Source: Luscinia megarhynchos
Lineage: Eukaryota > Chordata > Aves > Passeriformes > Turdidae
Assembly: GCA_034336665.1 (NCBI GenBank)
Contig: JAPFBE010000013.1
Span: 19,633,056-19,697,055, forward strand
Direction: 5' to 3'
Length of the DNA stretch: 64,000 bases
Positions within the stretch are counted from its first letter, which is position 1, and every line of letters starts with the position of its first letter. The position numbers were made by a program, and so were the translations under genes. Of the stretch, positions 37,113 through 48,400 are shown one piece after another. Below the pieces are notes generated by a model. It saw nothing but the letters and a program-made list of their open reading frames with translations. It was not told the DNA's origin and did no database searches.

Positions 37113-38859
37113 AAATTAATTGAAAAGGACAGTCATACCTAAAACTTAGGGAAGTCAAAGGCGCCTGTCACCCCACTCACGCATCCTCCTTGCCAGTCTC
37201 ACAGCCAGCCCCCTGCTGCTGGGGGCAGCCAAAATGCCTAGAAGCCAGATAAGAGCAAGGATCCAGAAGGCCAGGCAGGCAGGAAACTTAGGGCAGGCTG
37301 AAGATATGCAGCCTGGTCTCTGCTAGACCAGTGGCTTCACACAGTACCTGCTCCTGCCTATCACAGCTCCCTCTGCCAGTTTGTTTTGCTCCTTTACCAT
37401 CCAAGTCTGTTTCACCTACAACAAACCAGAGCATCTGATATTGCAGTTCAATTCTGTTTCACCGGTCCTTAAATGCTATAACAAAATGGAGCTTCTTCAG
37501 GACCATAGTATCTTTAAATAGATTAACTAATCCTCCCCCTACCTGATCTTTTCTGAGCATTGGACATGCTCAGGGTTGCATTAGAGTATCTCCTCTAATG
37601 GCAAGAGAGTAAGAGTCTGATGAGACAGGGCTCACCTCCCTGTGAGACCACAGCAGGGCAACAACAAATTTCAAGGCACAGATCTGCTCTCCCATAACCG
37701 AATTGGCCCATGCTGCATCAGTGAGAAAATACAAAGTCCTGTATTTCCTTTAGCATAAAACCTGAAAGTCCTCTAGAGCAATACACACTACACCTGCTGT
37801 GTTGCCTACTGACATCTTTTTTTGTTACCCTGACCACGCCAAATGCAGCTCAGCCTCCAGCTTCACCACATCCTATCAGATTGCTATACATGCCACAGAA
37901 CTCCGTTAGAGCATGAAATGCCACATAGTAAAAGGCTTTTTGTTCTGTTCTATCACATGTGTTCTCAGCATGAAATGAGATTTATGCAACTATACCCTGT
38001 TTGTGCGCATGCATGCCCTTTCTTTCCTTCCCTACAGAACTTCTGAACCCCTTAGCTAATGCAATGCAAAGGATTAGGAACTTAATGTGTTGGAGACCTC
38101 CTCAAGTTTTACAGAAATAAACACTCAACTGGGTAGAACAAAGAAAACCTATAAATTAATCTTTCATTAAATATCAGAAAGTACATGCAACAAAAGGACA
38201 CCAAAAATACAGTTTCATTTTATCTTGTCACACAACTGTGGTAGAGATATCAGAAGAGCTTCTAGCCACTGAGAGGAAAAAAGTGCTTGAATTTTGAAAT
38301 GCCTTGTACAAACATGTAAGTGTCAAAACTTCCCAAAAGAGTTGTATGAAGTTCAACACAACTTAGATACCCTTTTCAACCACTTAACAGGTAGTGTTAG
38401 CTGACTTCAGTTCCCTAGCTTCAAAAAGTCACTTCAACATTAACGAGTATTTATTTTAAGTACTGCTCTCTGTGAAAATTGAAGAATGAGATGTTCTATT
38501 TCACTTTACATTTCTTTCTGCAAAGCTCTGAATAACATTTTCTATTTACGTTAGAAATCTTTAATACAGAACCTACCTTAGCTGGAGGATAAGCCTTCTA
38601 AGAACCGATGTCCCAAGCTGAAAACAAATTATAGTGTGCCATCAGCACAGAAGAATGAAAATAACTGTTCCATTCAAATTGTTTCAATGAAAATGAAGTA
38701 ACTACTTCCTTAACATGTACTGCAAGAAAAAGCAGTACTCTTGAGAAACTGAACTAATGGTATGTACACTGAACAGCATTTTAATCACCTGGCTACTCAA
38801 AACCCAGTTTACACACCTGGCCTGTGCTCCACAGCACAAGGTGAGCAATAAAAGCAGAA

Positions 38860-38960
38860 GAAACACTCTGCTGTGTCAGACTAGGGTCCATCTAGCCCAG
38901 TTCTGTCTCTGGCAGTGACAGCAGATTACTTAGGGACAGCATTTCATGGCCATTTTGTAT
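38860..38960. repeat. Fragment of an old dispersed amniote repeat, family not named
   Basis: The stretch 'agactagggtccatctagcc' followed by 'cagttctgtctctggcagtg' resembles a phrase I recall from interspersed repeats across birds, turtles and crocodilians. I cannot assign a family or orientation with certainty. Confidence 0.4.
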
Positions 38961-41779
38961 TTCATTCCCCTTGTCCACCCATACCCACGCATACCTACTT
39001 TCTGAGAGTGGAAAATTAAAACTGCCATGGGTAGTTATAAAACTGGGAGGAGGTGAAGTATGGGCTTATAGAGCTTTTAAGACAAGTGACATCCTGTCTT
39101 ATTAAATACTGCAAAACATTTGAGCAAGCAAAGCTAGCCATAGTTTTAACAGTCTCCTCCAGAGGAAAACAAAAAAAAAAAAAATCAAACCCAGACTTTT
39201 CCCAGATATAAAATGAGAAGGCAGTAACTTGTCCACACAAGGGGCACGATCAAGACTAGCTACCACATGCCAGCAAGCCTTGTGCATATTCAGCAACCTA
39301 GACAAATCCTAACTTGCTCTCATGCTTCATCAAGTGGATTTAATATTATGGCTCTATTTAATCTTGTGCAAATGTTGTGTTCAAACAAACCTTACAGCCT
39401 ATCTCCCATCTACACCACTAACCTCCTCCTGGTCTCAGTCCCACACATCAACTTCAGACTACCCGCAGCACTGCAGAGATAGAGATGATGTTTCCAGGGT
39501 GCTCAGATGTGACACTAGGGGATGATACGAGACTGACAGGTTCCGTAACTTCAAAGAACCAGAAAATACCTGTTTTAACTGGCAAATGATGAACAAGGTT
39601 TCATTCATCAACAGCTCCTGGGCAGCAGACATATTCCTGTCTCTTAATTGCAGTGAAAAAAACCCACAGGTTCTTGCCTTGCACTGTGCTTGGATGTCCC
39701 TGTTCCAATACAGGTCATTTCCCCCAAACATACCATTGTGTAGGCAAAAAACTGTCAGCACAACCCACCTTCAAAAATTAACACCCTAGGAGGGAGCTAT
39801 GTTAACCTACAACGGCATGAGAAAAACAAGAAAAAAATATTATAGCAAAAACATAGTTTCAATTTATTTCTTATTCTGAGAAAGAGACTTCTCTCATCCC
39901 ACATGTGATGCGATTTGTATCTTATACACACACACACATTCCACACTGACTATTAAATGGCCAGATTTCCTCTGCCCACCTCTGCAAAAGCTCTGGATAA
40001 GCTCATGCCCTTTACACCACTCTCATTTCACTGCTAGCCTCAGGACTCCATAAAGCAAGGGACACAAGCAGTGTCTGGGTATCACTGCAATGCAAATGTC
40101 AGTCTGTAGATCCAGTCTAACAAAGAACTTTCCTGAGCTCTGCAGCAGATCTTTATTTTAGTGTTTCTGATCTGCACTCACAACAACAGCTAAAATTATT
40201 CTTTCAAAAGTGAACAGAAGATTCTGTGGAAATCTAAGACTTACTAGCCACACATCTCACAAATAAAATTTCCTAGTGGCCCAAAAAGCAGCTCAGGAAA
40301 TGGAAACTTGCACTGTAAATCAACAGATGTTAAGAGCTTCAGTGATTAAGACAGACTGTCATTTCACTCCTGCCTGCTCTTAAAACCATTTCCTAGATTA
40401 CTCCATTCTGGCCTTCCTAACAGAAGGGAAGATCAACTGGCTCTGTAGGTTTTCCAGCCTTCCCTTCTCAGTCAGGGCAAGTGAAGGGTATTAAATTTTT
40501 TTACCTTGTCTTCCTGGCTCTCCATTTATACTATAATGCAAGAAACAGCCCTGGCACACCATATTCCAGGTTTTACTGCTGCTGTTAGCATTGGGAGCAG
40601 AGGTAACTGAGCAGTTCTACACAACGTTGAGTATCACTCTAGAGATATTCACATTTGCTCATTCTGTGATAGCACTGTAAAGGGTCTTCCTCACAGGATA
40701 CCAGGGCCTCATTTTTGCCTTCAAGACCAAAGAGTGACCAAGCTTCTTGGAAGGCTGAAAAGGGAATCCACCTAAGCAAAACTAAGTTTAGAAGTACAGG
40801 CTATTTTAGAACGATAGGTACAGAACACAGCAAGAAGTATTGGAGCACAGTATTTTCCACATTTTTACCAACCCGTTTTTCAAAAGGTGGTAACACTGCA
40901 TGCGACCCACAGATTCTCTGGCTCTGCTTCACAGCCCATGCTAGCTAATACTGCCCATCATTTTTCAACCTTTCTGTACAAATACCACACTACTGGTGTC
41001 AGTGATTAATACATTAAATTGTGAAGTGAGAGATGTTGAAAGGTGACTTAGAAAGAAAACAACAGCATGCACATCCTGCTCTCCTCTAGATCTCAATATA
41101 CATCAAATCAAGAAAAGATGAGGTTTTAGGCTCTTCTGGAAGGAAGACAAAATTTAACTTTTAGAAAATTGACACAGCAAATAATATATACAAGTAGCTT
41201 TATTTTCATTTCCCTTGAAACGTGAAGAGTGTGAATGGGTACACAAGCAACCATATGCAACACAGAAAAAGTAGAAGAAACTGGAATAAAGGGGAAGTTG
41301 AGGGAAGGTTGTTCTGCAAGAAAGTTTCTGGTATTTTGAGTAAATAGACAGTAGAAAACAGACCCTGAAAAATGAAAAATTCTGTACATTCGACTACGCC
41401 CCATAAATTATTCATTATTATTATTATAGCTTGCCTGTAAGTCTAGAGAAACTGATGAATGAATTGTTCAAATGAATGACAAATTACATATCGTAAACTT
41501 GAAAAACTAAACTCTTCCTCAACACACAGTGCACACTTCAACTGATTTAGCTGAAACAGGGCAAACATCTGCAGGGAAAGCTGTCTGTAAAAAAGGGTAT
41601 TTCGAGAAATCCTGAGCCCATTCCTAAAATGCATTTAACCAGGGAGCCAAGGCAGAATACCTCATACACAAAGTAAAACCAACCTTTTGATGCTTGTAAG
41701 TAAAATAACCTTAATGTTAACTTACAAAGACAAACAAAGATCCTGTGCTACAACTCAAGCTATATTATGAAGAACAAGT

Positions 41780-41793
41780 AAAAAAAAAAAAAA
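41780..41793. repeat. Poly-A tract
   Basis: Fourteen A in a row in intron 1. Confidence 0.8.
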
Positions 41794-43377
41794 GACAAAA
41801 CTAAGAGCCTTTACTCCCTTTTAATCAATGGTGTAGACACCCTCATGGAGATTTATGGTGCTCTCGCGATTTTTACCTTCAAATTATTTGACTGCATCCT
41901 CTTCCTGGCCAACACCCAGGAGCACACGAAGCAACACAAAAAAAACCCCACAAATCACCTAAAGAAGGTTTATGTTAACTTTTCCAAACTTGTCTTGGGA
42001 AGACAAAACTTTTACCAAGAGACACTAATCACAGCATGCTCAGAAACAAATGAAGAGAACAAAAGCCCAAGATAAAAGTGCTAATGACACAAATAAGCTA
42101 TCATAACAGCTTCTATCCAAAAATGAACACCTAAGGAAAAAGTAATCATCAAAAATCTTCTAAAGCTGCCTCTGCTTATAAGCCATCAGTCTTGAGGTGG
42201 AGGTAAAGGAGAAGCATCTCAAGCACTTCCCACTGCAAAGGAGATATGTCACCACATCACCCAGTGTACTTCCCTCTTCAGTCAGGCAATTCCCCTAAGT
42301 AATTGCTAAAGCCATTATTTAGCAGCAGACATAGTACTTATCAACAGAACCTCATTCTAGCCAAAACACTAAATCACCTATTTCCCCACCTGTTTGTAAC
42401 TCAGGAACCAGATACTGATGATCTTCCTGTCAGCTTGCAGGTTTTAGTGTCTCAACTGAACTCTCTCCAGCTGCTCCCATGGGCATATCCCAACTGGCAA
42501 CTGCTTCCAGAGAGAATTTTTTACTCCTACCTGTGAACAGGGAGGGGATAAGGACACTGGGCAACTCATGACGCTCAAGGGGATGATTCATACATCCCAC
42601 AGGCAGGAGAAGTCTGTTAAAAGCCAATATGACCTTCAGGGAGACCTGAGACCCAGACACCTTTAACTCTGCTGCCTTTAAAGCCTAACTTAATGGACTG
42701 CTTCAGTTCAGCAGAGACAGATGAGCTAAAGGAGCAGGTACTGCATCAGACTGGGGAAAATACACAAGCAGATTTATTTAAGTGAAATAAAACCCAGAGC
42801 TACAGCTGGTGAAGTCTTACAAGCAAAATGAGAACTACTTTAGTTCAGAAATATCACTTCTGAGATCTAGTCAGAAAAGCATACTACATGTTGATGGGTA
42901 GGAAACTTTGCTCCATGCACATTTTTTTTCCTTCAACACCTTTCTGAATTTAGTTCTTTCAGTTTAGGAGCGACCAGTCTAGTACCATGCAACGCTCCAC
43001 AACAAATGCTTCATATATATAACATTTATCTCCAACATTTTCCTTATGTTTTATCTGAAACTTTTTCACGCAGTTCAGCTGAATTACCAAGTTAAAATAA
43101 GTAATCTTATCCCATCGCGAAATTCATTCTTTTCTTAATAGGCCTGCAGTCACACTATGCGAGAATAGCTCAGTAAAACGCGGGTTGAAGAAACAAAAAC
43201 TGTAGAAAACTGGATAGAAAGTTTCAGGTGGGTAACAGCACAACAGGCACAAATCTCAATAGACCAGCCACTCATCTCCCTGAAAATTCTGAGAAAGGAC
43301 AGGAAGACTGATTTCACCACTTGCTCTAACTAAAACAGAAACACCACCCCCGCTGCCAAATAATAATCAAAACAGCC

Positions 43378-43408
43378 AAAAAAAAAAAAAAATAAAACAC
43401 ACACACAC
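43378..43408. repeat. Poly-A plus short (AC)n
   Basis: About 15 A, then a short AC run, roughly 120 bases before CpG content begins to rise. Confidence 0.8.
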
Positions 43409-43529
43409 CAAACCAGAAGCAAACCCCCCAAAAAAACCATTAAACTTCCATGGCTTGTCTCTTTCCTAAAATGCAAATAATGGATTTGCATAGTTTAAGG
43501 CAAAGTCTGCCCACAAAGCCATTGTTCCA

Positions 43530-44310
43530 TCCCCGAGGCCTTCGGCGTTTCCAAACGGCAGTTCCCTTTCGGTACCCTCGCTAGAAGCAATCCTTTATCC
43601 CAACCTGCCTGACCGGCAGCCATGGCAGAACGCCGGGATTATCCGACCCAAGCAGTTCAGCAGAAGCAACGAATCTCCCCTCTAATGTTACTTACGTGCC
43701 GCCGCCAGCTCCGCCCGGAGGCTACCCCTGCGCGGGGCTGTCCTGCCCGCACGAGCCCACGGTGCCCCAGCCCTGCGCACCCCCGGAGCCCCGGGCCCGC
43801 CGCCCCTTCTCCCGGCACCTCCCACCCCTTCCCGCGCTGCCCTCCCGCCGGCGCGCCCGCCCGCCGCGACTCAGCGCCCCCCGGGGGCCCCGGGGCGGCT
43901 CCGCCCGCCGCCCGGCCTGCGAGCCGCGCTGCTCCGCGAGGCCGGGGGAAAGCGAGCGGCTCCCCCGCCCCGCGCCCACCACAAGCAGCCGGGAAATTCG
44001 GGCGGCCCCTTCTCTTCCGCAAGGTTCTCCCCCCGGAGCCAGCTACCTGTGTGCGGAGGTGCCCGGCTGCCCGCCGGACCCTCCGGCGCCGCTGCCGGCC
44101 GCGGGCGACACCCGGCCCCGCATGCGGAGCCGGACAGCGCCTCAGCCCGGCCTCTCCCCCGGCCGCCCGCCTGCGGCAGCAGGCGCATCCGAGCGCCGCC
44201 GGGAAAGCGGGGGGCGGCGGCACTCCGGATTCTGTCGGGCTCATCCCCACCGGGAACCGGCTCCCGGCCACACCGCCGCGTTGCGTTTTTTTTTTTCCCC
44301 TGTGAAGTTC
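43530..44310 (-). promoter_or_regulatory. ST3GAL6: CpG island, main ST3GAL6 promoter candidate
   Basis: The base composition changes abruptly to very GC-rich and CpG-dense, with many GGGCGG/CCGCCC boxes, peaking at 43.70-44.28 kb. No TATA box is evident. On the minus strand a strong donor (GGCAC|gtaagt, exon end 43696) lies at its inner edge, as expected for a noncoding first exon spliced to the acceptor at 26018. The transcription start is not visible. Confidence 0.8.
43696..44280 (-). other. ST3GAL6: Candidate noncoding first exon of ST3GAL6
   Basis: The 3' boundary is set by the consensus donor just below 43696. The 5' boundary is unknown, and the value given is only the edge of the densest GC block. 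The real exon is probably much shorter. Confidence 0.5.
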
Positions 44311-44644
44311 CCAGGAATCTCTGGGAAAGGTCTGGGACGTCTCATCTCCCCAGGTCTCCAAACCGATTAAAATTGTGTTCTCTTCAAAGGAGGCTTGTAG
44401 AGGCAGGCTCCATCCCTCTGGAAATTCAGTTTAATTCTTTGAATGCTTTCACCGAGGAACACGCTGATGTATTGAAATAACCAGCTCTACCTTTGAATAC
44501 GCCGTAATTTACATTGAGTAACAATGCTGTTGGCAGCTGCTGCCATCAGCATTCACCTTAAGGAGATTTTCGAATTGGAAGCACGCATACAAACTCTACG
44601 TGAGGTTAAAGCTTGAAGCTTTCCCGTGTGAAATGACGCAAGAA

Positions 44645-44790
44645 GATCACGGAACGGTGAAGGCTGGACAAGACCCCCGAGATCCGTCGTGTCCAGCCGT
44701 GGAACGTCTCCCGACAGCCGCCCCATGTCCCGCGGCAGAGACGCCGGCAAACTCGGCACCAGTCCTACGAGACCAGGCACCCTCCGCAAG
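44645..44790 (-). mobile_element. Probable CR1 3'-end fragment near the promoter
   Basis: On the + strand 'ggctggacaagacccccgag', then 'gtgtccagccgtggaacg' and 'ccccatgtccc' follow, with GC-shifted substitutions, the reverse complement of a typical CR1 3' end (gaggttggaaaagacctc...gatcat..agtccaaccgt...ccatgtcc). The element is therefore on the minus strand, in the same sense as ST3GAL6. It is divergent; a repeat search would settle it. Confidence 0.5.
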
Positions 44791-44853
44791 ATCCACTCAG
44801 CCTGCGCAAGGGTTTACAGAGCTATACTTCATAAATCACGGACGTTCACTTAC

Positions 44854-45360
44854 CGGTTCTTAACAGAGCAGCTTTTTTTATCTTTAAATCATCCCAGAGA
44901 AGAGGACGGAACTCGTCTTTTCTGCTCAGGGCCGCCCAGGCTGTTGCTGCAGCCTCTGGCAGGTCCATCCCGGTTCCCACATGGTGGTGCTTACGACAGG
45001 ATTCAAGAGGAGGGCTTGTTCAGCTGAGCCCCATCTGCAACAGAAAACGTAGGAAGAATCACGTTGTGTATTGAGACAGAAATGGTGCTTAGCTCGAGCC
45101 TGCTGCAATCCCTCCTCCATTTATACCAAAGCCCACCAGGGGGAGGAGACACTCACGTGGAGAGAGCTAAAGGGGTGCTACGCCCTCGCCTCTGCACGGT
45201 GTCTCTCTTCTGACTGACTTCCCTGCGGAGCCGCGGATGCTTCCCCCTTCTTCTCCCCCCCTGGGGCCGGCGGCAGGAGCCTTTCCCCCGCCCCGACAGC
45301 CTGAGAGGGGGTGGGAGACCCGCAACGCGGGGGGCAGCGAACCGCCTCCAGCCATCACCA
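44854..45360 (-). promoter_or_regulatory. ST3GAL6: Second GC-rich block with two further splice donors: alternative ST3GAL6 promoter candidate
   Basis: Minus-strand donors CCG|gtaagt (exon end 44854) and CCAC|gtgagt (exon end 45157) both fit the consensus well. They are preceded, in the minus direction, by GC-rich sequence at 45.16-45.36 kb. Human ST3GAL6 is known for several alternative untranslated first exons, so this arrangement is plausible here. No start site can be placed. Confidence 0.45.
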
Positions 45361-45384
45361 TCTAACTAAAAACCAATCGTCGCC

Positions 45385-45469
45385 GTGTGTGTGTCTGTGT
45401 CTGTGTCTGTGTCTGTGTCTGTCTCTGTCTCTGTCTGTGTGTGTGTCTGTGTGTCTGTGTGTGTGTGTC
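45385..45469. repeat. (TG)n/(TGTC)n microsatellite
   Basis: About 85 bases of TG, CTGTGT and CTGTCT units at the outer edge of the GC-rich region. Long open frames reading VSVSVS or VCVCVC come from this repeat and are not genes. Confidence 0.95.
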
Positions 45470-48400
45470 GAGGGGGGTTGGGATCCTGCAGAGGCAGGAT
45501 TCTCCCTCCACAATTACCTTTGCCCCCTGCCTTGAAACCCCGGGGAAAGGCGGCGGGGGAAGAATACCCCCTGAGGAGCTGCTGCCAGGAGCAAAATCAA
45601 GCTCCACTCCGACGCAGGCGGGAGTCACTCAGCTCCTGTAAAATCTCCGTACCTCAGCACCCAACCATATGAGGCTGGACCTTGCTATTTCAATCGAAAG
45701 TTATTTAAAAATTCTGCCTCTGATAAAGAGAATGAAAAAATGAGTTTGTTTGGAATCCTGTGCTGCATCAATGCTGTATTTTTCCCAGAGGAGTGTATCA
45801 GGCTAGAATAAATCTGAGGGGATGTTAATAATTTAATTGTCTTCTCCTGTTTCTGTCTTTATGATTCTGACTGCTTCCAATCTGAAAATTTTCTATTTTA
45901 AGGTTCAGTGACCTCACAGTATGTTTTTTAGCATTGTATCAGAAGGAGATGCTTCCTTGATTGGAAAAGCACCTCCTGCTTTTAATGGCTGTCATTGGGA
46001 ATGACCAGAGGTGGATTCTGTTCTCAGCAGCAGTTTTCTACAGCCTGTGTGTACACATAACAAAAACAACAGATTGAAAGCTGGGAAATTTTGTCTATTC
46101 TTCAGGGACTATTCCGGTCTTTAGCCTACCGAGATGACTTTCGGTGTGTTCTGGGCTGGGAACCAAAGTTCAGTCCTCTGTAATTTGTCTTCCCTTGAGC
46201 TGAAAATACCTTAGTACTTTTTCCCCTCTCCCAGAAGGTTCCTCAGGTCTTCACCCTTCACATCCTGCCCTTTCCAAAATCAAGCTTCTTCCAAGTATAT
46301 AGCTAAATTATGTCTCTTCTAAAGTAACTTTATTTAACTGTGCTATATCTTTTTCCCATCAGCTATCAGCTCTTCAGTACTTACCCTTCAATTCACCCAG
46401 GTATCAAGGCACACAACCAATTAAAAAAAACCACTAAAGTTGCACAGCAAAGGAGTCAGAATTAGGCTATGTTAGAAGACTGATTCTGTGACTTCATGTC
46501 AGACCCCCTGCTCATATGTTTCAGGGCATTCTTAAATTATGTAGTCCAGGACTATTTTGTTCTGGCCTTGCTTTATTTTGCAAGGCCTTGTCTTTGTTTT
46601 AGAATACAGGATGGACTTTCAGGATGTGTCAGATTTTTGCAGAACGAGATGTTGGGACAATTCACCACAGAAGAGTGTAGGAAACCTTGAGGAAATGCAT
46701 GCTATTCCTGCCTCTGTTCCAGACAGGATGTGTGTGCTGCAGCTGCATCTTTTGTGCATGAGTTCATGGGCATGAGCATATTTCACACTGGCTAAGGTGG
46801 GCAGTGGTACCAGTCCAGCAGGGATCTCTGGGCAGGCTGAAGGGCACAGGAGGAAGAACATGAACGTGCTGTGGGCAGGCCTGAGCCACAGCTTTGAGGC
46901 CAGCTCAAGTTACTGGTGCACCTCTGAAGTGAGCTGGACACATGCAATGTTCATTCCTGTGGTGGTGCCATGTAGAGACTTAGAAGTCATTTGATTTTAC
47001 AGCTGGCTCCAAGTTAAGTGTTTGCCAATTTTCTGAGAGTCTTGCATGAGGCATCTAACTAGGAAGAGCTGGGTGTTCACAATTGCAGCCCAAAGTCCAT
47101 AGGAGATACAGTTCACTCAGAGTTTTATTTCCTTCCATTAAAGGCAGTGTGTGTAAGAAAAGAACAAAGTACAAAGAATTGCATCTACAATAGCTGAATA
47201 CACCTTTATCTAGAGTAAACTGCACTGTATTGGTCATGTACTGTAATAATCTAATTTGCAGTAATGTTATTTTATTTTGGTTTCTTCTGGCAATTGTAGC
47301 TGTCCCACACCAGCAACAGAATGAAAGCTGGTGTTTATTGTCAGCTAAATTAAAGGATTCAAATGACAATTTGAAAAATTAATATAGTGCAAAAAAAATT
47401 TAGCTCCTTGTTGTTTTCCAAATAATCTGTACTAGCAAGAAGTTAGTAACTAATCTGCAACACAGTGAATTTTTGGGTAAAAAGTGCAAGGAAAATATAA
47501 GGAATCATGGGATATAGTCTATTGCAAACAAATTGTTTGACAACAATGAGAATCTTTCAAAATTATTTTTAAATGGATGACTCTCAGGAAGTCAAATGAA
47601 TGCTCCTGCAAGTAAATACAATGCATGTGACCAAAAAGTCAACAGATTTGCTCTTTCCATTAAAAATCAATGCTCCTGAGATACAAACCTCTCCCCAAAC
47701 CAAACATAAAACCCCATAAATGTTTAAATGTAAAGCAATAACTAAAATAAATCTGAATAAAATGCAGTCACATTATAGTTCCAGGAGAAACCATGTACCT
47801 CCTGAGCCATTACTAAACTAAGAAAATTTTGCCCCTATCCCAGATTGTAAAATCAGAGAAAAATGAAGAGGAAAATTACAGGAAATGGAAGGGAAAACTG
47901 TTAAACATGGAAAATCAAAACCAGAGAGAAGAAAGAATAAAGAGAATGAAAAGCTGCAGCATCATAAAAGTGATTTCCCCATCAATCCAGTAAGAAAGAT
48001 GATTAATCAAGCTGCATGTAGGCAATGCATCATATCTATCATGCACTTCTGGTCTTAGAACTAAAATGCAATAGACCTGTCACCCTTCATAATTACTTTG
48101 GGAGATTTATGCATTTATAGAAATACAGACTGTTGCAACATCCTTGTGGGTCCCTTTCAACTCAGAATATTCTGTGAACCTAGGATCCCTTCTCCACCCA
48201 TCTTCTAGCTTTACTGCCTACCATCACAGTGCTAATCTTTATGTCACACCATGAGGACTGCCCTGAGTCCCACACATGCCCGAATCTCTGCTACTGAGCT
48301 CCAAAACCTGTCTCAGCAGAACTCTGTTTCGTGCAGGTTCTCTCAGCTCCCTTGCCTTGGTGCTCGGGGCTGCCCCCAGGTGCTCTTCACTGCACTTAGA

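Larger units (their letters stand above)
26019..43695 (-). other. ST3GAL6: ST3GAL6 first intron (5'UTR intron), about 17.7 kb
   Basis: The stretch between the coding-exon acceptor and the nearest strong donor in the CpG island. It holds a CR1 LINE (27.4-28.6 kb, opposite orientation), an unnamed dispersed repeat at about 38.86 kb, several A/T homopolymers and (TA)n, and no recognised coding exon. Further noncoding 5' exons may be hidden here; I cannot see them from sequence alone. Confidence 0.7.

Noticed and set aside
43622..44370. Overlapping open frames of over 220 codons on both strands in the CpG island
   Set aside because: Stop codons are rare in such GC-rich DNA. The frames run in several registers on both strands, are low-complexity Pro/Arg/Ala/Gly, and match no family.
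45362..45672. Open frames encoding VSVSVS, VCVCVC or TQTQTH runs
   Set aside because: Translations of the TG/TC microsatellite.
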